The notes under the pieces were generated by a model, which ran no database searches, was not told where the DNA came from, and saw nothing but the letters and a program-made list of their open reading frames with translations. Shown in pieces: positions 55,097 to 64,000 of a stretch of 64,000 nucleotides of DNA (position 1 is the first letter of the stretch; every line of letters starts with the position of its first letter). The position numbers were made by a program, and so were the translations under genes. This DNA is from Trogon surrucura (taxonomy: Eukaryota; Chordata; Aves; Trogoniformes; Trogonidae), in NCBI GenBank assembly GCA_020746105.1, contig CM036657.1, forward strand, positions 5,496,417-5,560,416, read 5' to 3'.

Positions 55097-56095
55097 CGGG
55101 GGCCGTTGTGCTGCAGGGCGTTCAACAGCCCACCCTTGCCTTGACTTGGCTAACTGACAAACCTGTGTGGGTGGGTCAGTGGCCCCTGAACTGTGAAAAA
55201 TTACAGGCCCTGCAGGATTTAGTACAAGAACAATTAGCTGCGGGACATATCGAACCCTCTCACAGTCCTTGGAATACTCCAGTGTTTGTCATTAAAAAGA
55301 AGTCTGGCAAGTGGCGACTTTTACATGACCTGAGGCAGGTAAATGCTGTAATGACTACCATGGGAGCCTTGCAGCCAGGTCTCCCCTCTCCAGCCATGAT
55401 CCCTTTGGAGTGGGACATTATTGTAATGGACTGAAAAGACTGTTTTTTCACAATACCGTTGGCAGAGCAAGACAAAGAGAAATTTGCATTTTCTGTGCCT
55501 TCTGTCAATCATGAGGCACCTTCACAAAGATATCAGGGGAAAGTTCTGCCACAAGGCATGAAAAATTCGCCAACGATTTGCCAGTGTTTTGTTGCACAAG
55601 CATTGTCACCTGTTCGGAAAGCATTTCCAGAAGACCATTGTTAGCATTATATGGATGATATCTTGTTAGCTGCCTCTGACAAAAGCTGGTTAAGTAAAAT
55701 GCAAAAAATGGCCACTCATTGCTTGCAACAGTTTGGATTGGTCATAGCACCTGAAAAAATTCAACCCATAGCACCATGGAAGTACTTAGGCATGATTGTT
55801 ACAGATACGCAAGTTATGCCTCAGTCAGTAAAATTAGACGTGCTCATGGCACACTGAAGCGCATGCTTCAAAAACAAAAAGGGGGAATGGCTGGGGAACC
55901 ACCACAGGCACGTCTGGACAAAGTTCTTTATGTTCTTAACTTTTTACAGCACAGTGATGACTTTGATACTTCTCCTATCTTCCGACATTTCTCTTCTCTT
56001 TTCTCGAAATCGCAAGTTCAAAAACATGCCAAAGTCCAAATGAAGGACTTGATCACAGGCCAATGGCAGGGCCCATTTGATTTGATAACCTGAGG
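55093..56095 (+). pseudogene. pol: pol of copy 2: RT fused to integrase end by deletion
   Basis: RT fingers in 55093-55434 ([18 protein letters not shown]), TGA at 55432, then [13 protein letters not shown], a TAG immediately before HYMDDILLAA (about 55650), and KYLGMIV. At about 55815-55850 the sequence jumps to the integrase end (TLKRMLQKQKGG, LYVLNFLQHSDDFDTS), open to 56093. The connection, RNase H and the integrase core are absent. The YMDD itself is intact, unlike in copy 1. Confidence 0.87.
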
Positions 56096-56103
56096 AAGGG
56101 GTT

Positions 56104-57523
56104 ATGCTTGTGTCTCTACAGATAATGGTCCTTATTGGTGTCCTGCTCGTTGCGTGTGGCCTGTTCTGGATTCCCAGAAGACCCCATGATATCCCACCAG
56201 CCTGGCATGGGACCAATGTTTGGGTGACTTTGATGCACCAACTTAACCAGAGCAGCTTTTGTGTTTCTCTTGCTCAGCCCTATCAGCCTTTTCATACCTG
56301 GTTAATAGGGGTTTCGTTGAATGATTCAGAAGCGCATTTGTTAGTAGTTTAGCGTGGCATGGGAGGATTATCTGTTACAAAGAAATGCAATGGCAGTATG
56401 CAAAATTGCACCCTTGGGTTTTTTTGATTGGGCCTCCAAATAACCAAATTACCAAATTACCGGAAGGAACCGGAAGAATTAGAGACTTTGGGAACTCTGA
56501 CCGCACGATCATGCTTGTATGTTAATAGCACTGGTTGGCATGCCTCCAATGGGTTACCCCTGACAGTGAACAGTGATACCAAAGTATCTGACGTTACACC
56601 TTTGTCCCCCTTTTGGCAGAATGCCTCTCAGTGGTGTCAGCATGTTGCTGGAAACAAGAGCCATTCAGTAACGGGAATCGGATCTGCATCATGACTGCCA
56701 AAAGGATTGTTCTTACTGTGTGGGGAAGCAAGCTTGTGCTGGCATACCAACCAGGGCTGTAGGAGGTCCTTGTACTTTTGGTCGCTTGGCCATGATGACA
56801 CCACCTATGAAAATGCTAGTAAATCACAGTCATTTGCATGCCTTTTCTCGAGGGTGTGTGAAAAGATCAGTGACACTGCTGAAAAATTGTGATAGCAATG
56901 TGCAGCTTTGGAATACTGCCGAGCGTGTTTTTACTTCTATTTTGGCCCCTGGTGTAGCAGTTGCAAACGCACTAACAACCTTAAATGAAATGGTTTGCTG
57001 GATAGAAAAGAATGCTAATTTAACCTCTGAAGTTTTGTCACAATTGGCTAACGATGTAAGTTCAATAAGGCATGCTACCTTGCAGAACCGCGCAGCAATG
57101 GATTTCTTGCTTCTGGCACATAGGCATGGATGCGAAGAGTTTGACGTGATGTGTTGCATGAATCTGGAAGATCATTCAGAATCCATCCACAAGAAAATAC
57201 AAGATCTACAAATCATGACTCGTCAGATTCAAGAAGACACAGGGTTTTTTGGGACTGAAAAGTTGTTTGGGCAATGGGGTTTGCCAAGGTCATTAATGTC
57301 CTTGGTTAAAACTCGATTTTTAATAGTGCTTGTGGTTGTAATCGTGCTCTTAATGCTACCCTGCCTGATCACTCTGATGCGAAGGGCCCTGCATCAGACT
57401 GTTGAGGCAGCCTTTGTAGCTCAAAAACAAAAAGGGGGAATTGTGGGGGACGGCAGCTGGACAACTGAGAACCTGGCATTGGTTGAAGACATTGACCTTG
57501 ACAAATTCCCAGTGTACCCTTGA
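56104..57523 (+). pseudogene. env: env of copy 2
   Basis: SU begins at ATG 56104 with a hydrophobic leader (LQIMVLIGVLLVACGLFW) and is broken by a stop at 56350 and frameshifts; further SU segments lie at 56428-56694. TM is in a 267-codon frame (56720-57523) with CWIEKNANLT, the CEEFDVMCC motif (CX6CC) at about 57130, and an anchor FLIVLVVVIVLLMLPC at about 57310. Its last codons extend into the 3' LTR. Such an envelope on a betaretroviral gag-pol resembles the type-D arrangement. Confidence 0.85.
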
Positions 57524-57789
57524 GATGGGAAGCTGTGTGTACTGAGTTTGGACACGTTTGCAGAACCTTCTCCCTCAAGATCCGGAGGGATGAGCTGAGC
57601 CAGAAGCTGCTCAGTGTTAACCAATTAGAACTTGAACAACAAGTGTTCAACCTATAAACAAAGGTCACGCTACCTTCTTCTACTACGTTCGACTATGTAT
57701 AAAAGGCACACCCTTTGTATAATAAAGGAGCCATTTTTGAGCCACTTTGATCATCACTCAGATGTGTCGTGTTTGTTTCTAAAACGACA
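57442..57789 (+). mobile_element. 3' LTR of copy 2
   Basis: 348 bp, TGTGGGGGAC to AAACGACA, after the polypurine tract AAAAAGGGGGAAT. TATAAAAGGC at about 57698 and AATAAAGGAG at about 57720. The complete reference for this LTR family. Confidence 0.92.
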
Positions 57790-58620
57790 CTCTGAACCCT
57801 AACCCTAAGCAGGACCCTATACCTCAGGGTTCAGCCTGGTGTCGTTGGTGCAGTGCCGTGCTCCCCTTGGAATGCCTTGTCCAGACCAAGTGTCTCAGAA
57901 GCTCCAGGCTCTATCAATCTCTGAACCCTAACTCTAACATGGACCCTGCACCACAAGGTTCAGCCTGACGTCGTAATGGCTGTGGTTGTCCCAAAATCAT
58001 AAAGGTGTGGATGGAGCACTGTTGGTGCTGTGACGTGCTCCCCTTGGAAAGACTTGTCCAGCCCAAGTGTCTCTGCATCTCCAGGCTCTGTGGATCTATG
58101 AACACTAACCCAATTCATGTACTTATACCACAGGGTTCATCCTGATGTCTCTATGGCCATGAGTGTCCCAAAATCAGAAAGGTGTGGGTGGAGCACTGCT
58201 GGTGCAGTGCCGTGCTCCCCTAGGAATGCCTTTTCCAGCCCAAGTGTCTCTGCAGCTCCAGGCTCTATCAGTCTCTGAACCCTAATTCTAACCAGGACAT
58301 TGCAACTCAGGGTCCAGCCTGAACTCATAATGTCTATGGCTGTCCCAAAATCAGAAAGTTTTGGATGGAATGCTGTTGATGCAGTCCCGTGCTCTCCTTG
58401 GAATGCCTTTTCCAGCCCAAGTGTATCTGCAGCTCAAGGCTCTATGGATCTCTGAACACTAAACCTAACCAGGACCATGCACCACGGGGTTCAGTCTGAT
58501 GTCTCTACGGCCATGGCTGGCCCAAAATCAGAAATGTCTGCATGGAGCACTGTTGGTGCAGTGCCGTGCTCCCCTTGGAATGCCTTCTCTAACCCAAGTG
58601 CTAGTCCCAAAATCAGAGAT
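57790..58620 (-). repeat. 177-bp satellite, about 4.7 monomers, minus orientation
   Basis: The longest island. At about 58601-58620 the minus-oriented monomer stops at AACCCAAGTGCTAG, is followed by TCCCAAAATCAGAGA, and ends in a plus-oriented GAGATTTATAG at LTR C, which marks an orientation switch. Confidence 0.88.
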
Positions 58621-58626
58621 TTATAG

Positions 58627-59445
58627 TGTCACGTCCACGCAGGAGAGAGGAACAAGTGACTTTCAGATTCGTAATAGACCACCAGCATGGACAACGGTGA
58701 GACAAGTCTCAAGGCCCATACACAAACATTTATTAATTTATCACGATCTATAGATCAGACTCTCGTCAATTGACTTCAAAATCAAGATATGGCAGACAAC
58801 ATAAAAAAAATCCAGGAAAAGGCTAAATAAGCAATGAACTTACAACAACTTAACAGTAATAACAAGGAATAATAAAGGACATCTAAACACAATATTAAGT
58901 CAGGCAATATCACACTTAACCATCACAAGAAAGAAATTTAGGCATAAAACCAAATAAACAGTGTGATAGACCTTGCACTACTTTGCGAGGAAAAGGGAAA
59001 AAGAGAGAGAGAGAGAGAGATCACCAGTCCAGGTTCCTGCAATGGTCCAGCCAAAGCTGAGTTCAGGATGCACCCGTCATTGTCTTCTTTCTTCTTTTTC
59101 TTCTTGTTGAAATCTTTTCTTTACCTTGCCTCATTTTATACACCATTTTCTATGTGCAGACATGCAGAATGTCAGGTAGGGGGCATTCTTTCCAGTAATT
59201 TTCATTAACATGTGTGAATGCCCTATCTCCTTGAAAGAGGTGCTAGACATAAGGCCATCCTGCATCCTCAAGATTTCTTACTCCCTACACATATTTGTCC
59301 CCAGGGCTGTTTAAGGCATTTGTAGCCTTATCAGATAGCCCCTCCACAACATTCCAAAGGACCAAAAACTGGTTTTGTTTTCTTACGATGCTGGGGGGAT
59401 ATAAAAATGACAAGGAATATTTAATCCATGAATCAGCCTGCTACA
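58627..59445 (-). mobile_element. LTR C, solo
   Basis: 819 bp, plus strand TGTCACGTCC to CTGCTACA, flanked by TATAG and CATAG. A GA repeat of about 20 bp at 58998-59020 corresponds to the CT-rich tract of plus-strand copies. Confidence 0.87.
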
Positions 59446-59533
59446 CATAGAGCCTGGAGCTGCAGAGACACTTGGGCTAGACAAGGCATTCCAAGGGGAT
59501 CACGACACTGCACCAACCATGCTCCATCCACAC
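59446..59533 (+). repeat. 177-bp satellite, half monomer, plus orientation
   Basis: Last satellite island in the window; ends at ATCCACAC, where an ERVL-type LTR begins. Confidence 0.85.
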
Positions 59534-59687
59534 TGTCACGGGTTAGGGCTGGGTCAGCCACTAACACGGACAGACACTCTTTAACCCCCTCTTCCCCCCT
59601 CCAAATGGGAAGAGAAAAGGGAATGAGGCAGAGAGACTTACGGGTTAGAGAACAAAATCAAGAACAGCTTTAATGAAAAGAACAGCT
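59534..59687 (-). mobile_element. ERVL-type LTR, U5/R end only
   Basis: Matches the first about 150 bp of the LTRs at 8144 and 51031 (TGTCACGGGTTAGGG). Truncated where pol sequence starts at about 59688, so a deletion removed the rest of the LTR and the 3' half of pol. Confidence 0.82.
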
Positions 59688-61037
59688 GCAGTGTATAGCA
59701 AATTTTTAATATCTTGTCCTGTTCGGATTGGCCCAAGAGCTACTGCCTGTACAATCTCTTGTTTGATTTGTTCAAAGGCCTGTTGTTGTTCAGGGCCCCA
59801 TTGAAATTTGTTTTTCTTTTGAGTCACATCAAAAACAGGTTTCACAATCTGACTATAACCAGGAATATGCATTCTCCAGAAAGTCACAGTACCTAAGAAG
59901 GATTGTGTTTCTTTTTTGTTAGTTGGTGGCAACACAGCTGATATTGTGTCAATCACGTCTATTGGGATCTGGCGACGTCCGTCTTGCCATTTCACTCCCA
60001 AATACTGGATCTCTCGTGCAGGTCCCTTGACCTTGCTTCTCTTTATGGCAAAACTAGCATCTAAAAGAATCTCAATTATTTTCTTACCTTTCGTGAACAC
60101 TTCTTCTGCTGTGTTACCCCATACAATGATGTCATCAATGTATTGCAGATGTTCCGGAGCTCCACCCCTCTCCAGGGCAGTCTGGATCAATCCATGGCAG
60201 GTGGTAGGGCTGTGTTTCCACCCCTGGGGCAGTCGGTTCCAGGTGTACTGGATACCCCTCCAGGTGAAAGCAAACTGCAGCCTGCACTCTGCTGCTGTAG
60301 GAATAGAGAAAAACACATTAGCAATGTCAATTGTGGCATACCACTGAGCTGCCTTTGACTCCAGTTCATATTGAAGGTCTAACATGTCCAGCACGGCAGC
60401 ACTCATCGGTGGTGTAACCTCATTTAGGCCACGATAGTCTACAGTCAATCTCCATTCTCCATCAGATTTTCACACAGGCCAGATAGGACTGTTAAATGGT
60501 GAGCGAGCTTTGCTGATCACTCCTTGGCTTTCTAGTTGACGTATCAGCTTATGGATGGGAACTACAGAGTCTCGGCTGGTACGATATTGTCGTCGATGGA
60601 CTGTTTTAGTAGCAATCGGTACCTGTTGGTCTTCAGTTTTCATCAGCCCTATGACACTAGACTCCTCTGACAGTTTGGGCCAGCTAGACAGCTGATCAAT
60701 GTCCTCAGTCTCTACAGCTGCTATGCCAAAAGCCCATCGATACCCTCTTGGATCCTTATAATACCCTTTCTTGAGGAAGTCTATGCCAAGGATGCATGGG
60801 GCATTTGGACCAGTCACTATGGGGTGCTTTTTCCACATATTCCTAGTAAGGCTCATTTCAGCCTCCAACACAGACAGTTTTTGAGAACCACCCATCACTC
60901 CAGAAATAGTAACAGTTTCAGTCCCTCTATGATTCGATGGCATTAGGGTGCACTGTGCACCAGTGTCCACCAGAGCTCTATATTTTCGTGGTTCTAATGT
61001 GCCAGGCCACCGAATCCACACAGTCCAATAAACTCAG
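59688..61037 (-). pseudogene. pol: ERVL-like protease-RT fragment
   Basis: Minus strand. Protease with VDTGAQCTLMP (about 60965) runs into RT in a 183-codon frame (61021-60470); after a TGA in the same place as the plus copy at 31.5 kb (VRKSDGEW reads V-stop), RT continues in a 267-codon frame (60448-59645) with YIDDIIVWG at about 60140. The shared TGA with 30.5-32.6 kb suggests these two copies are close relatives. The end is fused to LTR. Confidence 0.86.
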
Positions 61038-61185
61038 TGGCATCAGTCTTTGAGTCATGCATTAACTGCATGTGCTTTTCTGTTCCTTTCACTATTCCTG
61101 TCACCTACTGAAGGGATAGATGAGAAAACTACCCGTGCCCCCGATCCTTTGATCACCTGGCCTAATGACTTAATGTCCTTTTTAA

Positions 61186-61975
61186 TTCATAGAATCATAG
61201 AATCATAGAATGTTAGGGATTGGAAGGGACCTCGAAAGATCATCAAGTCCAATCCCCCTGCCAGAGCAGGAACGCCTAGATTATGCTACATAGGAACGTG
61301 TCCAGGCAGGTCTTGAATGTCTCCAGAGAAGGAGACTCCACAACCTCTCTGGGCAGCCTGTTCCAGGGCTCCGTCACCCTCACTGAGAAGAAGTTTCTTC
61401 TCGAGTTTAAGCGGAACCTCTTATGTTCCAGTTTCAGCCCATTACCCCTTGTCCTATCAGTGGTTGTCACTGAGAAGAGCCTGGCTCCATCCTCGTGACA
61501 CCCACCCTTGATATATTTGTAAACATTAATAAGGTCACCCCTCAGTCTCCTCTTCTCCAAACTAAAGAGTCCCAGCTCCCTCAGTCTTTTCTCATAAGGG
61601 AGATGCTCCACTCCCTTAATCATCCTAGTTGCCCTGTGCTGGACTCTCTCCAGCAGTTCCCTGTCTTTCTTGAACTGAGGGGCCCAGAACTGGACACAAT
61701 ATTCCAGATGGGGTCTCACCAGGGCAGAGTAGAGGGGAAGGAGAACCTCTCTTGACCTACTAACCACCCCCCTTCTAATACACCCCAGGATGCCATTGGT
61801 CTTCCTGGTCACAAGGGCACGGTGCTGGCTCATGGTCATCCTGCTGTCCACCAAGACTCCCAGGTCCCTTTCCCCTACACTACTCTCTAATAAGTCATTC
61901 CCCAACTTATACTGGAACCTGAGGTTGTTCCTACCCAGATGCAAGACTCTACATTTACCCTTGTTATATTTCATT
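61186..61975 (-). mobile_element. nested 5'-truncated CR1
   Basis: ORF2 C-terminal part ([17 protein letters not shown] to [10 protein letters not shown], open 62025-61276) with the 3' tail CATAGAATCATAGAAT at 61187. Inserted in ORF1 of the surrounding CR1 in the same orientation. TTAATT occurs on both sides (61182-61187 and 61974-61979), a likely short target duplication. Its RT C-terminal frame has no stop before the natural end. Confidence 0.86.
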
Positions 61976-62752
61976 AATTCTCTTGGTACTTCTATGATTG
62001 ATCTCATCACTGCCAGCCTGGACAATCAACAATGGGTAATAATCAGTGGGACTCACCAGTCTGGGAAGTTTTTTAGTCATGTCCCTAATCCGAGCTCCAG
62101 GGAGGCAACAGACTTCCCTGTGGGCTGGGTCTGGGTGGCAAATGGGACCCTCCGTTCCCCTTAGGATGGAGTCACCAATGACAACTACCCTTCTTTTCTT
62201 TTTAGTTGAACTGGTCCTGATGCATGGGGCTGACTTGCTCAGCGAGGTCAGCCCTATGGCTCCACATCCATCCGCTTCTTCACTTCCTTGTCTCTCCTGT
62301 TCCAGAGCCCCATACCTGTTCTGCAGAGGTAATTGGGCAGGTGAGGGAGGCTGAGCAGGGACCCGCCTTCCTCTCCGAGCCAGGACTCGTTTCCATTCCC
62401 CCCCATCTCTTTGGTCTCCTCCTTTGACCTGATGGCCAGAGGGGAGGGGATCCCCTGTCGCATGTGGAGAGTGCTGCGTGTGCATCAGGGAGTGGCTCCA
62501 CCAATCTATCTCTCTTTCACACTCCCTGATGCTCCTCAGCCTCTCCACTTCTTCTTTTAGCTCTGCCACAAGATGGAGAAGATCATCCAACTGATGGCCC
62601 CTTCCACAGGCACTGTCAGTTGCAGCCTCTGGGAGGCACAGGCTCAGGCACTCCCTGTAGCCGGCAGCCTGCACAGCTGCATCCTTGTGCTGAAGCACTG
62701 TTTGGGTCCCCACAATCCTTCTCGTGGGGGATTTCTGTCTGGTGGTAATCAT
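61976..62752 (-). pseudogene. CR1 ORF1 (esterase type), open up to the nested insertion
   Basis: From ATG at 62752 (MITTRQKSPTRR) the frame is open for about 259 codons: coiled-coil-like LVAELKEEVERLRSI, basic/Pro-rich linker, VVVIGDSILRG (Ser of the GDS block) and AGSDEINHR. It lacks the nonsense codon and the frameshift seen in the 9.3-kb copy. The insertion at 61975 removes the C-terminal third, including the DGVxLS block. Confidence 0.85.
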
Positions 62753-63200
62753 GATGGGAAAAAAAGAAAAAAAAGGAAAAGAAAATGACAAAAAAAAAAG
62801 GAAGAAAAGAAATGACCGATAACCACTCCTTTCACCTCTTCTGCCCAGGGTCTGCGATCCTCGCCCTCCCTGAGCCACCAGTAACACCCCCCTGTGCCCG
62901 CGGTTCACGAGAGTCCGGCAGGCCCTCTCCTCCCCCACGCTCGCGCCACTCCCCAAGAGAGCTCAGACAGCTTCCGGCCGCTTTTGAATTTCGTGTGCTG
63001 CCGGTTTCCTCCTCGCCTACGTCACTCGCTCCCGCCTCGCGAGATTCCCTCTCAGTTCCGGATCCCGCTCTCTCTCCTCGGCTTCACCGTCCCCGACAAA
63101 GTCCCCTCTCACCTCAATCCACCCAGAAACCAGAGAAACAACCACTCTCACTGCTGCAGCTGCCGCTGTCTGCGCAGTCCGAAGAAGAGAGCTGCTCTGG

Positions 63201-63423
63201 CTGCTCTCTATTTTTGACACAGGCAGCAGCAACCACAGACAAACTACAGCCAATAATACCATAAGTCAAATTAGCATGCCACTTTGTTTTGGTTTTGGGG
63301 TTTTTTTTGGTTTGTTGGTTGTTTTTTTAAGATGTTCATGCCATCATAACACGTTAATACTGTGTGTGTATTCAATGTGATGTTAAACCCTTGCCATTTC
63401 ATTCCTGGTTTTATAAGGAGATG
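63201..63423. other. unassigned sequence, T/G-rich
   Basis: Sequence outside the satellite/ERV block, with a GTTTTGGTTTTGGGG-like low-complexity run at about 63275-63330 and no recognisable gene or repeat. Confidence 0.6.
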
Positions 63424-63612
63424 GAGGGCCAGTTTAGCTCAGTGGGTTGAGCGTGGTGCTTGAAACACCAAAGGTCGCGGGTTTGATTCCCGTTCGGTTC
63501 TCACGTGTTGCCTGACCTAGTCGAGAGGTGGCGTCTCTGCCCGTGACAGGGAGGTTGGATTAAAATGATCTCTAAGGTCCCTTCCATCCCAGGCCATTCT
63601 ATGATTCTATGG
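63424..63612 (+). mobile_element. tRNA-Ile-derived SINE with CR1-like tail
   Basis: The 5' part (63427-63500) reads as a degenerate tRNA: A-box-like TTTAGCTCAGTGGG at about 63433 and B-box-like GGTTTGATTCCC at about 63480, with a D-arm/anticodon region GAGCGTGGTGCTTGAAAC close to tRNA-Ile. The 3' part (GGTCCCTTCCATCCCAGGCC then ATTCTATGATTCTATGG) is the conserved CR1 3' end, so the SINE could be mobilised by CR1. This is the structure of the passerine SINE known as TguSINE1. It lies about 40 bp beyond the stop codon of the EEF2-like exon. Confidence 0.8.
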
Positions 63613-63653
63613 TATCAGGACAAAAGGCATTGCACAACATGAAGCAGAAGTGA

Positions 63654-63847
63654 TTATAACTTACCTAAGAAGATATCCAGAGGAGGAATGCCCTTCTTCA
63701 AGCCTTTGTGTTTATGTGTTTCAGCCATAGCTTGCCAAGGATGAGAATTTACATCATACAGATCTCGAGACAAAACTTGCCAGTGATCAAAGACACAGTA
63801 TGGAAAAGCCTGGCCATGGGTGTTTGATCTCAAGTCAGCAATAAAAC
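63654..63847 (-). CDS. EEF2-like: EEF2-like terminal coding exon (partial gene or pseudogene)
   Basis: Minus strand. The intron ends in a polypyrimidine tract and CTAG at 63851-63848; the exon begins with a split Gly codon (phase 1) and encodes [20 protein letters not shown] at its start, then HWQVL, VAET-like [15 protein letters not shown], and ends LDIFLGKL before TAA (63656-63654). This is the C-terminal end (domain V) of eukaryotic elongation factor 2, the translocase of the ribosome. Length and ending fit the family. Several residues differ at positions that are nearly invariant in EEF2, for example His instead of Gly after SNT, Tyr before CVF, and Gly for Asp in the last four residues. 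An intron argues against a processed pseudogene. It may be a decayed duplicate or a diverged paralogue; upstream exons are outside the window. Confidence 0.82.
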
Positions 63848-63851
63848 CTAG

Positions 63852-64000
63852 GGAGAAGGAAAAAAACTTTATTGTGAATTTCTGCTTAGACAAAACCCTA
63901 AAAACCATCTTCCACAACCTGGGTATGGTACTATTAGGAAACTGCTACTTTGCAGGTAAAAACAAGGCCAACTCCAGAGAACTGCAGAAGATCTCATCTG
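63852..64000 (-). other. intron of the EEF2-like gene
   Basis: About 150 bp between the 3' splice site and the window edge. No second exon of EEF2 was found in it. The run CCTTCTCCCTAG before the exon is a normal acceptor. Confidence 0.6.

Larger units (their letters stand above)
51909..57789 (+). mobile_element. class II (betaretrovirus-like) provirus, internally deleted, copy 2
   Basis: A plus-strand sister of 1538-7401. Order: 5' LTR (hybrid, 51909-52320), gag, dUTPase/protease, RT, integrase C-terminus, env, 3' LTR (57442-57789). CGCTGA and CTCTGA (57790-57795) flank it, a 6-bp duplication with one change in a satellite position different from that of copy 1, so the two copies are separate insertions. 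The same large pol deletion is present in both. All genes are broken. Confidence 0.9.
61038..63200 (-). mobile_element. CR1 LINE with full 5' end, carrying a nested CR1
   Basis: Minus strand: 5' UTR from about 63200, ORF1 to 61976, interrupted by another CR1 at 61186-61975, then ORF1 continuing 61185-61038, where it is cut at the junction with ERVL sequence. Same subfamily and same 5' boundary as the CR1 at 9332. ORF2 is missing. Confidence 0.87.

Noticed and set aside
1056..58620. A large palindrome: class II provirus, satellite and ERVL LTR occur on both sides in opposite orientation
   Set aside because: The two proviruses have different target duplications at different satellite positions, the spacing between elements differs (740 versus 70 bp of satellite), and the central 40 kb is not mirrored. 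Independent insertions explain it better.
61960..62030. An internally deleted CR1 (ORF1 fused to RT)
   Set aside because: The rest of ORF1 is found at 61038-61185 beyond the tail of the inner copy, so it is an insertion.
63427..63500. A functional tRNA gene
   Set aside because: The arms are degenerate, the anticodon loop is altered and it continues into a CR1-like tail; it is a SINE head.
63655..63668. A GTAAGT splice donor at the end of the EEF2-like exon
   Set aside because: The frame reads through it to GKL and stop, as in the normal end of the EEF2 family; the donor-like sequence is formed by the last codons.

Overview
The window is avian repeat-rich DNA. CR1 LINEs are present in several subfamilies, there are several families of avian-type endogenous retroviruses (ERVs), and the right edge carries a tRNA-Ile-derived SINE with a CR1-like tail, a combination known to me from passerines such as zebra finch. 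A passerine is therefore my best guess. The density of ERVs in satellite DNA fits a W chromosome, a pericentromere or another heterochromatic block, but the sequence alone does not say which. Family assignments were made by reading motifs, without a database search.

The substrate is a tandem satellite with a monomer of about 177 bp that includes a short TTAGGG-like stretch and an inverted repeat. It survives as about fifteen islands of 0.1 to 0.8 kb, in plus orientation at 1.1-35.1 kb, minus at 37.7-58.6 kb, and plus again at 59.4 kb. Almost everything else up to 63.2 kb was inserted into it, often in nested layers.

Left to right: a class I pol scrap, CR1 tail and LTR piece (0-1.1 kb); a class II provirus with an internal pol deletion (1.5-7.4 kb, minus), hit by a solo LTR; an ERVL-like provirus (8.1-17.6 kb, minus) split by a nearly full-length CR1; a CR1 carrying two solo LTRs (18.0-20.8 kb); a small mosaic provirus with tRNA-Lys-type primer site (21.4-24.8 kb); a satellite-embedded LTR called LTR C here (25.4 kb); class I provirus remains (26.5-30.1 kb); an ERVL-like fragment and a second CR1 subfamily (30.5-35.0 kb); recombinant class II scraps (35.1-37.4 kb); an LTR C split by an 8.4-kb class I provirus with both LTRs, gag, pro, pol and env, all broken (38.2-47.3 kb); more LTR C and recombinant pieces (47.7-50.2 kb); an ERVL-type solo LTR (51.0 kb); a second copy of the internally deleted class II provirus, plus strand (51.9-57.8 kb); LTR C, ERVL remains and CR1 inserted in CR1 (58.6-63.2 kb).

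The only host protein-coding sequence I recognise is at the far right, on the minus strand: one exon of an elongation factor 2 (EEF2)-like gene, with a good 3' splice site and an open frame to its stop, but with substitutions at positions that are nearly invariant in EEF2. No retroviral gene or CR1 ORF2 in the window is intact. The most interesting signals are the repeated insertion of LTR C at one satellite position, the shared deletion in two independently inserted class II proviruses, the shared recombinant junction in two other elements, and the divergent EEF2-like exon.
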